Source: Proteromonas lacertae
Taxonomy: Eukaryota; Sar; Bigyra; Opalinata; Proteromonadidae
NCBI GenBank assembly: GCA_002245135.1
Contig: NGBS01000303.1
Location: 62,001-126,000, forward strand
Direction: 5' to 3'
Length of the DNA: 64,000 nt
Of the stretch, positions 12,901-24,957 are shown piece by piece. The first letter of the stretch is position 1. Each line of letters starts with the position of its first letter. The position numbers and the translations under genes were made by a program. The notes beneath the pieces were generated by a model. That model saw only the letters and a list, made by a program, of their open reading frames with translations, ran no database searches and was not told the DNA's origin.

Positions 12901-14663
12901 ATTATGATTTGTTGGTGTTCTGGGAGTTGACATAATATCAGCTGTACTTTCTATCAATCCTTTATTCATCATACTTGACATTAATTGAGATTTACGTAAT
13001 TTCTGTTGAACTTGACGTTGTTGTAATAATCGAGTATGTTCTTCTAGTTGAAGTGATTTATTATTAATATTTGTGGGAGATTGTAATTCAGTAGATTGGT
13101 TTGCATCATCTTCATTTTCTTCTTCCATTAGTTTGTTAATTTCTGCATTTGTACTTTGGTATTTCAATTCTATATCGTTTATGATTGGAGTAATTTCACC
13201 TCTTCTTTCTACTAATTTTGATCTATTCTCTATTTCTAAATTAATAGAATCTCTAATTTTATTGATTCTAAATAGAAATTGCTTTCTTTTACAATTATAT
13301 ATTCTATTTACTGTCAATTGGACTTCATCTCTTCTTTTCTTTATGTATTTTTGATATGCCTCTGGTGATAATGTTGTTTGTTTTGTACTGGAGGATGAAA
13401 GAGTTGTAACATGTGATGATTCTTCATGTATTGATGATAATTCTTTTACTGTTCCATTATCTGATTCTTTAGTTTCATCTTTCGAATGATTATCTTGATT
13501 TGGTGTTTCTCTTATTTCTGGTATGATTATTTCTAATTTTGATTCATTTTTGTTTCTTCTTCGTTCTGTTTATTCTCACTTATTTTCAGTTCATTTTCTT
13601 TCTTTTCTTCATTTTTTACTTCTCCTATTTTTAGTTCTTCTAACTTAGTTTCTTCCTTTTTAATCTCTTCTTTCTTTTCTTCTTTCTTTTCTTCTTCTTT
13701 ACTTTCTTCTTTCTTCTCTACTTCTTTATTATCTTCATTCTTTTTTCTACGATAAATATATAAAAAAACACGAAAATATACTGAAATATTTCTCTCAAAC
13801 AGCATTCTTCATGACTAACTAATAATTGAGTTAATATATTCTTCCCACATATTTGACATGGTTGAAATATTGTAGTATGTATTTTCTTATTTATTTTATT
13901 TTGTAATGATAATATTTGATTTAGTTTTGATTGTTGTTCTTCCTCTTTTTTCATTTTTAATTCATCTTCTGCTGTTTTTGGTCTTGCTGATGTTGGTACA
14001 GGTTTCATTGTATTGTTATTGTCATTATTTTGTTCTGTTTTATTATTGGATGGTAAGACTGGCAAATTATTGGTTTGTGCTTTACAAATTCCTAATTTTT
14101 CACTTACAAATAATTAAGAAAAACATTTTAATTATAATAATTAGAAAAAAAGATATGTAACATTTTCACTCGATCAGATAATTCATCAATATGAGGACTA
14201 TAATATATAAATATGAATAAAGAGAGAAATACATTAATCCCTTTGATAAATCACTAGATTTCTTTATATCTTCACTTAAATGGTTTAAATCTGATGTTAA
14301 CTGGAATTGAGCACAAGCTCTATCTAACGCTTTCCTGTCTATATTTGTAATATCTCTCCCTCTATCTATTTCTTCAAACAAATATTCTAATCGCTTTTCT
14401 CTATCATGATTCTTTTCAATGGTTCTTACTGCATGATCTCTTTTGATTTTATAAATTAAATCCTTTTGTTGTTTATCTCTATTTTCGTAAATTCTTCTTT
14501 TCAATTTCATAGCAACAGATGATTTAGGATTTGGTGGCACCATCAGTTCTTCCATTTCTTCCATATACCGCTGTTTTCTTTCCTTTTCAATACTTTTTCG
14601 GTATGGTATGATTGATAAACGTCTGGATACTCTTTTTGAATCATCATTAGGTATTGGATCCAT
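9904..14663 (-). CDS. Large C2HC finger, TPR, WD40 and LysM protein
   Basis: Eleven exons on the minus strand (14663-14233, 14197-14157, 14103-13782, 13746-12394, 12356-12107, 12075-11652, 11610-11304, 11266-10927, 10881-10433, 10394-10147, 10108-9904), about 1456 residues. In order: charged helical N terminus; C2HC finger (CQICGKNILTQLLVSHEECC); Lys/Glu-rich coiled coil; TPR-like helices (LYTGDSYFNIKEYTKADEYY, then GLGYLYHDMGHVREALREAI); another coiled coil; WD40 blades (TTVQVWDM, FLIIWDN, GIIYIWNV, FNGHKDSILSV); and a C-terminal LysM-like module (IEDICEKYKVKVEDILKWNN). Exon 4 needs one extra base near 13540 to stay in frame. The intron at 14104-14156 looks U12-type. Probably a scaffold; function unknown. 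Confidence 0.75.
14104..14156 (-). other. Candidate U12-type intron in the WD40/LysM gene
   Basis: On the minus strand the intron would begin ATATCTTTTTTT and contain a TTTTTCTTAAT branch-like motif about 10 nt before the end. With a 3' boundary of AA the protein reads DRVKMLREKLGICK, a natural heptad continuation. A conventional alternative with donor GTTACA and acceptor AAG also keeps frame and gives DRVKIEKLGICK. The minor-type reading is preferred because GTTACA is unlike other donors in the window. Confidence 0.5.
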
Positions 14664-14729
14664 TCAAAAAACAAAAACTCGTTTTTTATTTGTCGAGTCA
14701 AACTATTTTTTCATTTTGATTTTTTTAAA

Positions 14730-15209
14730 ATGTCATCAGCTCAACAAACAGAATTACAAGAACTTAGTAAAAAGTTCCAAACATTACAAACTGGTATTTA
14801 TTCGTTGTACTAGTGGTTATAGAAATACAAGAACTTCAAAATCAAAAACAAAACTACGTTGCTCAAGCTAGCGAAAATAAAATGGTTGAAGAAGTATAAA
14901 ATTTAAATTAATGTTGTGTTATAGGAATTAAAACTATGTAAAGATGATACTGTAGTTTATAAGTTAATTGGACCAGTTTTAGCTAAAAATAGTTTAGAAG
15001 ATGCAAAAACCAATGTAAAGCATAGATTGGATTTGATCCAAAGTCAATTGTATTAGTTTTCTGTGTAATTTAAAAATAGAACAAAAATTGATAAAAAGAT
15101 AGAAGAAAAAACAGATGATATTAGAAAAGTTGAAGAAAGAGCTATAAAAGTTCGTCAACAATTGGCAGCAGCTGCATCAACAGCAACTCCAGTCACTGCA
15201 ACAGCATAA
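14730..15209 (+). CDS. PFDN6: Prefoldin subunit 6
   Basis: Four exons (14730-14793, 14823-14893, 14925-15049, 15080-15209) give 129 residues, the usual size for the family. The pattern is two long coiled-coil helices around a beta region: ELQELSKKFQTLQTEIQELQ, then KLCKDDTVVYKLIGPVLAK (the family hallmark), then VKHRLDLIQSQLTKIDKKIEEK. Prefoldin is the cytosolic hexameric jellyfish-shaped chaperone that delivers unfolded actin and tubulin to the CCT chaperonin; subunit 6 is a beta-class member. The tail is Ala/Thr-rich. The third intron must start at 15050 (GTATTA); a closer GT at 15043 would put a stop in frame. Confidence 0.93.
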
Positions 15210-15297
15210 ATACTTTATTTCCTTTTATATTATCTTTGTTTTGATAGTATATACACAAAATTTTAAATTAAATATCAAAAATCTCACAGATTAGTCA

Positions 15298-17080
15298 TTA
15301 TTTACTCTTTCTTCTCTTTTTCCTCACAATTATTGTATTTTGATCTTTTATATCTTCTTGCCTAGCATTATTTTGCCTTATTTGCTCATTCATTCTTTTT
15401 TGATTTTCTAATTCTTGTTTCTCTCTATCCAAAGCTTGTTGCTTTGCTTTATCTATTTCTTCTTTTTCTTTATCTTGCTCTATTTCTATCGGTACTTTCT
15501 CTATTGAAGAATTTTCTACTTTCTCTTCGATTATTTTCTTTTCTTCTTCAATTTTCTGTTCTTCACCTTTCTTTATTGATTTTTCTTTTTCTTCTTTTTC
15601 TTTGACATTTTCTTTTGGTTGAACTATTTCTTCTTTTGGCTTTTCTTTATTCATATTATCTAGCAATTCAGATACATCAACTACATTATCATCATTATCA
15701 TTTGTTTTTATTTCAACATTTTGTTTCTCTTTTGGTATTTCTTCTATTTTTACTTCTTCTTTCTTTCTTTCTTCTCTTTTCATGTCTTGTTTTCCTTTTT
15801 CTTGTCTGTTTTCTTCTCGCCTATCTTTCTTCACTTCCTCCTTCTTTATTTCTTCTCTTTTAATTTCTTTATTTTCTTCTTCCTTCTTCATTTCTTGTTT
15901 TATCTTTTCTTGTTTTAATTCTTCCTTTTTCTCATCTTTCTTTATTGCATTTTCTTTTCCCTCTTCCTTCACATTTTCCTGTTTTATTTCTCTTTTTATC
16001 TCTTCATTTCCTTTCTTTTCTTGTGCTCCCATTATTTCATTTTCTTCTTCTTCATCATCATCATCATTAGTATTTCTAAATTGACTTGGAGCAACTTCTG
16101 TTTTTGGTAATGAATTATATATTCTCTCCAACATTTCATTATCATTAACTGCATTCAAATCAATATTATATTTACTAGCTAAATCTTTATTATATAATTC
16201 ATTATCTTTTATTCTATATCCTTTCTCTTTTAATTGTTTATACCTCTGTAATCTTCTTATTTCACTTTCCATTCGTAATCTTTCACTTTCTTCTTTTATT
16301 GATTCTGCTGGTTCTTCTATAACATCATTATTATCTTCGCTATTTTCTTCGTTTTGATTATTATTGTTATTATTATTTCCTATTTCAATATTATCAACCA
16401 CATTTTCCTGAATATCTCCTTCAATAACTGCATTATCATATGATTTCTTTATTCTCTTTTGCTCAATTTTTAGAGTTTTCATAAATGAATTTAATTCCTT
16501 AACTGAAGTTTCATATTCTGTTATTTGGTTTGTTATTGTCCAATCATCTTTATTTGAATTATCTACTATTTTTAGTAATGAATTGATCTTTCGTTGGTAT
16601 GATTGAATCTCTTCTGATACTGATTTTATTCTGTTATTTATATCTTCAAGTTGTTCTTCCAATTGGTTTATATTCTCATCGATACTTTCTAACTCTAAAT
16701 TTGGAGGAAGTGTAAATGATGATAATCTTCGAGAATATTCAGCAGCTTCATTCTTCTTTTCTTGAAATTTTGTATCTAATTCTTGCTTTTTCTTCTCTAA
16801 TTCAATCTTCTCGATTTCATTAGCTTTTCTCATTTCCTATTATATTAATACTTTATATTATACGGCATTAATTTTCCTTCTTTCCAAAATAATTCTTTTC
16901 ATCTCAGTTTTTGCATTTGCTAAACTAATCTGTAATGGTGCATAGTTTTCTGCAGGGTCTGGTTTAAATTCAGGTAATTCTTCTTGGGTATTTACAAAAC
17001 TTATAAATAAACAAGTTCTATATACAAAAAAACGTTAAAATGTGTATTTTGGTATATAACATATAATTATAATTATACAT
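15298..17080 (-). CDS. Glu/Lys-rich coiled-coil protein, unknown function
   Basis: The main exon runs from about 16836 to 15298 and ends in a basic KKRRKSK tail. It is preceded by an exon encoding PEFKPDPAENYAPLQISLANA and joined by an intron ending at about 16837. The N-terminal 140 residues are a regular coiled coil (IDENINQLEEQLEDINNRIK). The middle holds an Asn run and acidic patch, and the rest is an extreme Lys/Glu repeat region. The 5' end is uncertain: an ATG at 17080 can be joined in frame by a 5' intron, but two acceptors are possible. I do not recognise the family. The basic C terminus could be a nuclear signal. It lies convergent with prefoldin 6, with 88 bases between stops. Confidence 0.6.
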
Positions 17081-17462
17081 TACCTCAAATATGATTACTG
17101 AATGAATTATTTTCATTTTTATAAAAATGAAATATTTGAATAACAACTCGCAATTCTATTTTGAAAGATTATATGTTTGTGTTTATTTAAACAGAAGTTG
17201 GAATATAAGGTTGTGGAAAACACAAAATGATAATTAGATGATGTAATAAGTCTGTAACTACAAGAAAACAAGTATTGTTTAATTATTAAAGCATATATAT
17301 GAGTGAAAATCTAGAATCCGAAAGAATATTACATTTATAGAATGAATGTTAAACAAATTTAAGGATTAGATCATTTGAATAAGAAAAATTTGATTTTGAC
17401 ACAATCCATGTAAATTACAGTTTTTGACATTTTTCTTCTTTTTGCTTTTAATCAAAATAAAG
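17081..17462. other. Divergent intergenic region
   Basis: About 380 bases between the tentative start of the coiled-coil gene (minus) and the BTB-like gene (plus). No ORF or RNA gene seen; presumably promoters and 5' untranslated regions. Confidence 0.4.
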
Positions 17463-18276
17463 ATGATAGTTAAATCAAATTTATACAAAGATGAAAGGTA
17501 TTATAGTAATTCGGCATTTTTATACTTAAATAGTCTAATTCGAAAAGCAGTTGATAATGGTTTTGGTGATTTGAAAGTCTTAGTAGAAGGTGAAGAAGTA
17601 ATAACATTAAAATTAGTATTATATTGTTGTAATAACACATTTAAACAAATATTGGATGATAAAGACTTCAAAGATCCTTTAGAATTGTATGAAGGATGTA
17701 GTAAAGACAATTATTTGTTGTTGGAAAGGTATTATGAAGGAAATGAGATAGAAATAGATGATGAAAATTGTGTGAAAATGTTATTAATGTGTGTTTGTTA
17801 CAATGAGAATGGATTAATGAGTGAAATAAAAGATTATATAATGAAAAGAATGAATGAAAATGAAAGAATAGTTGTTGAATTACTGAATGACAAGTTTATG
17901 TTGGAAAATATGAATCTATATGAAATGAAAGTAAAGATGAAAGAGTATGTAAGTGTAAAGAATTATAGATTATTAAATGAAGAAATGATAAATGAGATGA
18001 ATGTTTATAGTATAAAAGAAATCTTTGAAAATGGAGTAATATTCAATGGAGTTAGACAAGAGTTGGATGAATTGCTTTGTAATTATATAAAAATGAATGA
18101 GAAATATATCAGCAAAGAAGAAAATAATATAATGGAAATGATAATGGAAAAAGTTTCAGAAAGTGAAACAAATCATTCAATAAAATATGTTTTAGTTCCA
18201 AAAATAGAAAATCAGAAAATATATGAATTCTTTATAGATAATTATCCAAAAGAAGATGAAGAAATAGAAATAAAAA

Positions 18277-18310
<34 letters not shown>

Positions 18311-19586
18311 CATATAATATAATAGAAGTGGAAATACAAATAATACTAATTATAATATCATATAAAAAAGAGATAGAAAAATTATTAATAAAAGGAAGTA
18401 TTACAATAAAAATGATGATATTGTTAATATGTTATGAATATAAAGTGCAATTAATTGACAAAGATTATAATAAATTACTCTGTGAGTTATTAGATGAATA
18501 TAATCTGAATAAAATGTATGAACATGTAAATATGATGAAAAGAAATGAAAATATTTTAAAATGTGTTTCATTGTTTATGATAAGATGTGGTAATATAAAT
18601 AGCATGCTTGATGCAATCTCAAAGAAATGTGGATTAGAAATATTATATGATTACATCGAAAATGATGAAATATTGAGATTGTATGATTATGATATTGACC
18701 ATATATATTATTATATTCATAAAAGAGGAATTGAAGATAGAGAAAATGATATAATAAATGAGATAATAAAAGATGAAACAAAAAGAAAAAGAATAAAATA
18801 TCGACGAATAAAAAATGTTACATATATAGGAGAAATATATGTAAATGAAGAAGGAGGAGTATTTATTCCTTATGTAGATGGAGATGCTGAAGAATTTTTA
18901 CTAAATTCAGGTAAATTTATTCTATTATTATTATGTGAATAGGTTTACCAGAAGGTCTATTATTTGATGGATGTAATGGAGAAATTAGTGGAATTGCTAG
19001 TGAAATATATTGGGGAGATATAAACATAACACTTAGAAATGTGTGGGGAGAATTTAATTATATAAAGAGTATAAAAATAGATTATAGTATTTATATGTTC
19101 ATATATTAATTCACATTAGGAATTCGCTTTTGCAATGATGATACACATTGTTTAGATGCAACTAATAGAACAATTGTATATTTATATGGTGTGAAAGATA
19201 TAAGATGTTTCTTAAATGTTCAAATGGAAGAAGGTGTTTATCATTTTGTTTTTATCTCATCTTCATTACATTATTCAATAGGAGGTGTATTAGATGTAAA
19301 AGGAAAAGAATACGATGGAAAAGGTAAGTATTGTGAAATAAGATTGGATTGGACAAAACTAAAAGGTAACATAGGTAGAATTCAAAATACAACAAATATT
19401 AACATCGATATGAATAATACAGAAATTGTATTTGATATGAATAATAGAACATTCTCAATTATTGGCAGAGATAGAAATCCTATTATTTTGTTCACTGATT
19501 TACCAAAAGGTTTACATCCATATGTGTACATGGATAGACTGTATGATTCATCAATAGTATTAGCAGATAGTTGGATAGATGAATAA
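17463..19586 (+). CDS. BTB-like, He_PIG-like and SPRY-like protein
   Basis: Four exons (17463-18276, 18326-18910, 18943-19068, 19120-19586) give 663 residues. The N-terminal 120 residues look like a divergent BTB/POZ domain (FGDLKVLVEGEEVITLKLVLYCC...TFKQIL), followed by a helical BACK-like region. Near residue 470 is a putative immunoglobulin-fold (He_PIG) signature (LPEGLLFDGCNGEISG). The C terminus resembles SPRY/B30.2 (IVFDMNNRTFSIIG..., LPKGLHPYVYM). BTB proteins often act as cullin-3 adaptors and SPRY binds peptide ligands, so a ubiquitin-ligase adaptor is possible but only inferred. The first intron is a long (TA)n tract. The start at 17463 is the first ATG; upstream sequence is T-rich and not protein-like. 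Confidence 0.7.
18277..18325 (+). repeat. (TA)n microsatellite within an intron
   Basis: The intron between exons 1 and 2 of the BTB-like gene starts with GT followed by about 16 TA dinucleotides and ends AATAG. A similar TA-rich intron is at 10109-10146. Such tracts are likely length-variable between strains. Confidence 0.85.
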
Positions 19587-19776
19587 ATAATTTTCTATAT
19601 CGTTTATTATACATTTATAGTTATTTATTCAGCTATTCTAACGTGTAGAAGTTTGTATTTTTGTTCCAAAATAAATGAAATATATTCGTTTCATTCAATC
19701 ACTAAACATTTTTTGTCTTTAATAAACAATTGATTTTCAAAACACACATTTTAAATAACAGAATGATGAAAAAAAA

Positions 19777-21903
19777 TTATATCCACTTAGCCTTATTAAC
19801 AGTATAACCAAAATCATATCTTTTAATATTGGCTTGATTCTTCGCATTTTTCATTAATCTCTCAACATAACCTAAAGCATCAAGTTTCTTGGAACTTTTA
19901 GATAAAGTATAAGGAAACAGACATAAAACTTTATTAATATCATCAGAATTAAACACCAAAATATCAGGAAAATTTGGTTTTAATCTTTCAATTAATCTCT
20001 CTAGATCAGAAGTAATATGACTTCCATAGTTAATACAAACCATACTATTATTCTCACAACCAATCAATTTCTTACAATTTAATAAAAATGAATCTTCTAG
20101 AAACTCAGGTGGTGGGAATGAGAGTGAATTATCTCTAGTTTTATAATCAACATCGATCATTATTACATTATAAACATTCTCTTTTGTTTCAGCTTCTTTA
20201 TTAATATAATTCAATCCATTATCAACAATTACATTGCATTTATCATTTTCTATTAATCCAAAATATTGCTTTGCTATATTCACAACAACTGGATCAAGTT
20301 CTATTACTGACATATTAATAGTGTTAAAAGTATTGCATAAAAACAATGGTAATGAACCACCACCTAATCCAACCACTAATATATTCAACGGATTAATTTT
20401 TAATAAATTCTGATTGGCTGCTAAAGCTGTAACGAATAGTTGATGATAGGAGAATGATAAATAACCATAATCAACTATAGTTTGAGGTAATTCTGTATTT
20501 GTTATTAAACTATTATTATTTTTATTCTTTCCTCCCTTTTTATTATTTCCTTTTTTCTGTTTAATTGGTTTTGGAATAATTTTACATTCACTTTGTATTT
20601 CATTACTTTCAGTTGAGAAATATAACCTCAAATAATAACTTCCTTTTTCTTCTTTTTCATCATCAACTTCATCTTCATCAACCTTTTCTACTTCTACTAA
20701 CTCACTTATTTCACTCTTTTCACAATATATAACATTTCTACTACCAATATCATTTCCTGATGTAAAAAATGGAACAGATTCTTCATATCTAATTGGATAA
20801 TATTGAGGTATTAATGGATTCAATTCTTTTTGAACTTCATCCAATGAATTATAGTGGTGATTTCTGTTAATACTGACAAATATTATTCTATTATATTTCG
20901 ACTGATATACTATCTTATTTCTTCCTTCATTACTCTTATAAATCCATTGATTCTCTTTACCTTGAGGTATTATAAATACACCAACTTTTGAAGGTTCATT
21001 TTCATCATAATTGCTTTTATTATTGTCATATATTGATAAATGATATCTTGGCTTTGTTTCATTATATAAAAATATATCCGTTTCATAAACAAAATCGTTG
21101 TTAATTAATTCTAACCTATGTCTTTGGTTGAAATAATATTGAGTTTCTGTTACAATTGGAGAAACTATTGTTATATTATTATCATATTGTTTTGAATAGG
21201 ATGAATTATCAATTCCATCATTCAAACGAAGAAATCCGTCTTGCGGTTGAAAGTGTAATTTTACAATTGGATAATCAGATTGTTCAAGTATTAAGAAAAA
21301 CGGACAAAGTGAAGATTCACTTATATTTGTTGAAATTATTGAAAAATCGATATTCCATGATTTATATTCCACAAACAGTTTGTTAAGAACATAAACTTGC
21401 AATAATGACACGCAGATATATTTTCCATTTGGTTTTAATACTCTTTTTATCTCATTCATCATAGTTGTTACAGAATCTAAAATTTCATTTGAATCATTGC
21501 ACAAAATGGCATCTAAGCATGCTTTATCTAACACAACATCAAATGAGTTGTCTTCAAATGACATTTTAGTTACATCCATCTGAATGAATTCTATTTTGGG
21601 ATAAAGCCTTTCCATTTCATCAACTACTAAATCTGAATAGTCTATATTAATTTGATTGCAATATCCTGCCTCATACCTACAATAAATCAATAATTTTTAT
21701 AAATACATGTCATTAGATAATTTACTATTACCACAACCTATTATTAATATTTTATCTTCTTTTTTGACAGCTTTTGTCAGATATTTTTTTAAAGAATTCC
21801 ATTCAGCATACCATTCAAAAGGTTTTGAGTTCTGTTCTTTAAAAAAATGGTTCCAATACCCTTTGTTATGGAATTCAGCGATATTTTGAGGCAAAACAGA
21901 CAT
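19777..21903 (-). CDS. METTL13: METTL13/EFM7-type dual methyltransferase
   Basis: Two exons (21903-21707 and 21676-19777) give 698 residues, the length of human METTL13. The N-terminal class I methyltransferase has YWNHFFKE..FEWYAEW, the SAM motif ILIIGCGNSKLS and DVTKMSFEDNSFDVVLDKACLDA. The second, spermidine-synthase-like methyltransferase domain has ILVVGLGGGSLPLFL followed by MSVIELDPVVVNIAKQYF. Known members methylate eEF1A: the N-terminal domain modifies a lysine and the C-terminal domain the mature N terminus. Both SAM sites look intact here, so both activities are plausible. A Lys/Gly/Asn-rich insertion sits between them. The 30-nt intron falls inside the first SAM site (LSNDM/YEAGYCN). 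Confidence 0.92.
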
Positions 21904-22101
21904 TTAGGCTTGAGAAATCAAATTGAATTATTAACCAATCAGTTATTGAGAAGAAAGCAGTGTTTTTTAAACTGACAGCATTACTGTGAATCTTTAAAAA
22001 ATACTCAAGAATTTTAAAAATATTATTTTGATCAGTGTTTCAAAAAAAAGTTTAGGAATCACCAAGATTGTTTAATCAACGTAATTGCTGAATATAATAG
22101 A

Positions 22102-24957
22102 ATGATCCCCCAACCTCCTAATGTGTATTCGTCTATGTACACTGTTGTAAATGGTGATGCAAACAGTTCAATGTGTAATTATAACGGCTCATTTGCATCA
22201 CCAAACGTACTTTTTGCTCCAATGCCTCAGTATAACCCTTACTCACAGTATAATAATTTTACAAACTCCCAATCTCCGATGAGTAACGTACAACAAGCAT
22301 GTTATTCTGAATTATTAAATAAACAGCAGATAAGTAAAAGAAACAACATACCAATATTACCTAAACCTCCAGATCAAGAATTTGAAGATAAATTGAAAGA
22401 GATTTACGGAGAAGACAAAATTGTTGAAGAAGAGAAGGGATATAAGAGAAAGAGACGTTTTTTTATTGAAAATAGAATAGAAGGTAAAGCAAAGAAGAAG
22501 GTAAAGTCAAATTTTAGAAAGTCACCATATGAAAGTAAAATTGTACCACAATATTCTGATCTTCCTAATATAAAAATGATTGATAAAAGCCAATTCAGCA
22601 ATGTTGAATTATGTAAAATGACATTTTTAGAAAAAATGAAAGTAAAGACATACTGTACATGTTGTAAAAAGGAATTGCCACTATGTGTATTTGGAGTTAA
22701 ATGTGATGGAACTTCACTAAATACATGTGTAAGATGTTGTTTAAAAAGATGTTCATGTAATACATATAATAGAATAGAAACTGATGTTATAAAACAATAT
22801 CGTAGTATGATTAGGATGTATAATAGTGAAGTAGAAAAAATAAATAAAGGAAATAGATACAAACCACCATCACCACCATTAGAAGAAGAAGAAGAAGAAG
22901 AAGTAGAAGAAGAAAATGAAGTGAAGATAGACAACTTGCCTCAAAATGAAGAAACAGAGAAAGAAAAACAGATAAAATTATTGCTAGAAAAGTCAAAAGA
23001 AATGACACAAATTATATCAAAAGAAAGACCAACAGGTTATACTCCTAGAAAACGTTATAATAAAAAAAGATATACCAAGCCAACAGAAGAGGATATAAAG
23101 AGGGAGAAAGAAATGAAAGAAATATTGAAGAAAATTATTCCATTACCAGAAGGAGCTGAAGATGATGATGAAGAAGATAAAGAAAAAACCGAAAATGCAA
23201 ATGAAGATGAAAAAAATAAACAACAACAGAATCAGCTACTACCACGACCAATCCTACCTCAACGGTTAGTAGAACCTACTTATCCATTACAACAAAATTC
23301 TATTCAATCATTTGTATATACACAATGTCAACCACCATTATTCCCACAACAACAACAACAACAACAACAGCAACAACCATTACAACAGCCAGTGCAATTC
23401 CAGCCAATTTCATATACATATTCAACTCAAATTCAACAGCAACCTTTCTATGTTAGTCAGTTACCTCCTCAACCACCACCATCACAACAACAACAACAAC
23501 AACAACCAGAACAAAAATCAAAAAGTAATTCATCTTCCACTAGAACAAAAAGACGTTATGTAAAAAGAAAGTTGACAAAGAATCAATCTAAAAAAGAAAA
23601 AGAAGATGAAACGAAAGAATGGGTTCGATATACTCCACCAATTGCATTGCCATTAGTAAATAACAATTATAATAACATAATAATATCAACATTACCCAGT
23701 CAATTATCACCAAGTAATATAGACCCAAATAGAATGCCATACATACCAATATTACCAAATCAACCTTTACCTCTACCAATACAGAATCAACAAAAAACAA
23801 TAATTCCTTCTAAGGGAGTAAAAAAAACAAAATCTACTCCAAAGAAAATTGAAGATGAAAAAGAAAAGCAAAGAGAAGAAGAAAAACAACAGCTACTACA
23901 GCAACAACAACTTCAGCAAAAGATTAAACTACTACAAAACAAACGAGAACAAATGCATCAACAGCAAATAGAAAGACAACAAATAGAGAAACAAATAGAA
24001 CAACAAATTAAACTACAACAATTACAACTGGAAGAAATTAAAAGACAGCAAACAGAACGACAAAGAATAATTAGAGAGAAAGAATTGGAACAACAAAAGA
24101 TAAAAGATGAAAAACAGGAAGAAGAAATGCTAATAGTAACATCGCAACAAGTAGAAAATCATCATCAACTCACTCTGCAAGAAGGAAAACTACAAGAACA
24201 ACTTCTACAGCAACAAATGAAAATCCAAAGACAACAAATGAAACGACAACAAATTCAACAACCATCTGCACCAGTGAAGCGAAAAAGAGGAAGACCACCA
24301 TTATATGCAAAGAAACCACAATCACAACCACCTAGAAAAATACAAAAGCCAAACCCTCAAATACATCCAAAACCACTACGTTTACCGCTACCTAAAATAC
24401 TACCAATACAACCACAACCACAACTACAACTACAACCACAACTACAACCACAGCAAATACAATTACAACCACAGCAAATACAACCGCCAATAATTCAAGA
24501 ACAACAAGTAAAACAATTAATAAATTTTAGTGAAGTCAACAAACAAGAAGATGGAGAAGAAAATAATAAAGAAGAACAACATCAGCAGCAGCAGCAACAA
24601 CAACAACTAGAAGAAAAGTCTGAAAAGGTACAGTTTTGTGAAGGAGAAATAAAAGTAGAAGTGAATTTGAGAAGAAGTAAAAGTAGGACTAAAAAACAAA
24701 TACAAAGAAGAATTAATCATATAACAGCATATGTTACACCAAGTGTAATAAAGCCACAATTGTTTGAACCCAAATCAATTATGCCGATTATACCAATCCC
24801 ACCACCATCAATAACAACATCTACTAATGAATTGACAATTCCATCTCAACTGTCTATTGATCCCAATTTTAGTGACGATGGATTAGTGCATTTGCCTCAT
24901 CAGGTATATTCTGATTTCTCGCCTAACGATGAACAGATTACAACATCAAAATATTAG
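22102..24957 (+). CDS. Gln-rich protein with Cys cluster and AT-hook
   Basis: Single-exon 951-residue protein. Residues about 183-220 hold a compact Cys cluster (YCTCCKKELPLCVFGVKC...CVRCCLKRCSCN) that probably binds zinc. An AT-hook core (KRKRGRPPL) lies near residue 725. The rest is acidic runs, Gln tracts and Gln/Lys coiled coil, plus repeated Gln-Pro-Gln segments. AT-hook plus Gln-rich character suggests a nuclear DNA-binding or coactivator protein. The Cys cluster resembles CxxC...CxxC modules seen in expanded protist and fungal families and is echoed in the protein at 48355-49731. I do not recognise an orthologue. Confidence 0.75.
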   Translation: MIPQPPNVYSSMYTVVNGDANSSMCNYNGSFASPNVLFAPMPQYNPYSQYNNFTNSQSPMSNVQQACYSELLNKQQISKRNNIPILPKPPDQEFEDKLKEIYGEDKIVEEEKGYKRKRRFFIENRIEGKAKKKVKSNFRKSPYESKIVPQYSDLPNIKMIDKSQFSNVELCKMTFLEKMKVKTYCTCCKKELPLCVFGVKCDGTSLNTCVRCCLKRCSCNTYNRIETDVIKQYRSMIRMYNSEVEKINKGNRYKPPSPPLEEEEEEEVEEENEVKIDNLPQNEETEKEKQIKLLLEKSKEMTQIISKERPTGYTPRKRYNKKRYTKPTEEDIKREKEMKEILKKIIPLPEGAEDDDEEDKEKTENANEDEKNKQQQNQLLPRPILPQRLVEPTYPLQQNSIQSFVYTQCQPPLFPQQQQQQQQQQPLQQPVQFQPISYTYSTQIQQQPFYVSQLPPQPPPSQQQQQQQPEQKSKSNSSSTRTKRRYVKRKLTKNQSKKEKEDETKEWVRYTPPIALPLVNNNYNNIIISTLPSQLSPSNIDPNRMPYIPILPNQPLPLPIQNQQKTIIPSKGVKKTKSTPKKIEDEKEKQREEEKQQLLQQQQLQQKIKLLQNKREQMHQQQIERQQIEKQIEQQIKLQQLQLEEIKRQQTERQRIIREKELEQQKIKDEKQEEEMLIVTSQQVENHHQLTLQEGKLQEQLLQQQMKIQRQQMKRQQIQQPSAPVKRKRGRPPLYAKKPQSQPPRKIQKPNPQIHPKPLRLPLPKILPIQPQPQLQLQPQLQPQQIQLQPQQIQPPIIQEQQVKQLINFSEVNKQEDGEENNKEEQHQQQQQQQQLEEKSEKVQFCEGEIKVEVNLRRSKSRTKKQIQRRINHITAYVTPSVIKPQLFEPKSIMPIIPIPPPSITTSTNELTIPSQLSIDPNFSDDGLVHLPHQVYSDFSPNDEQITTSKY

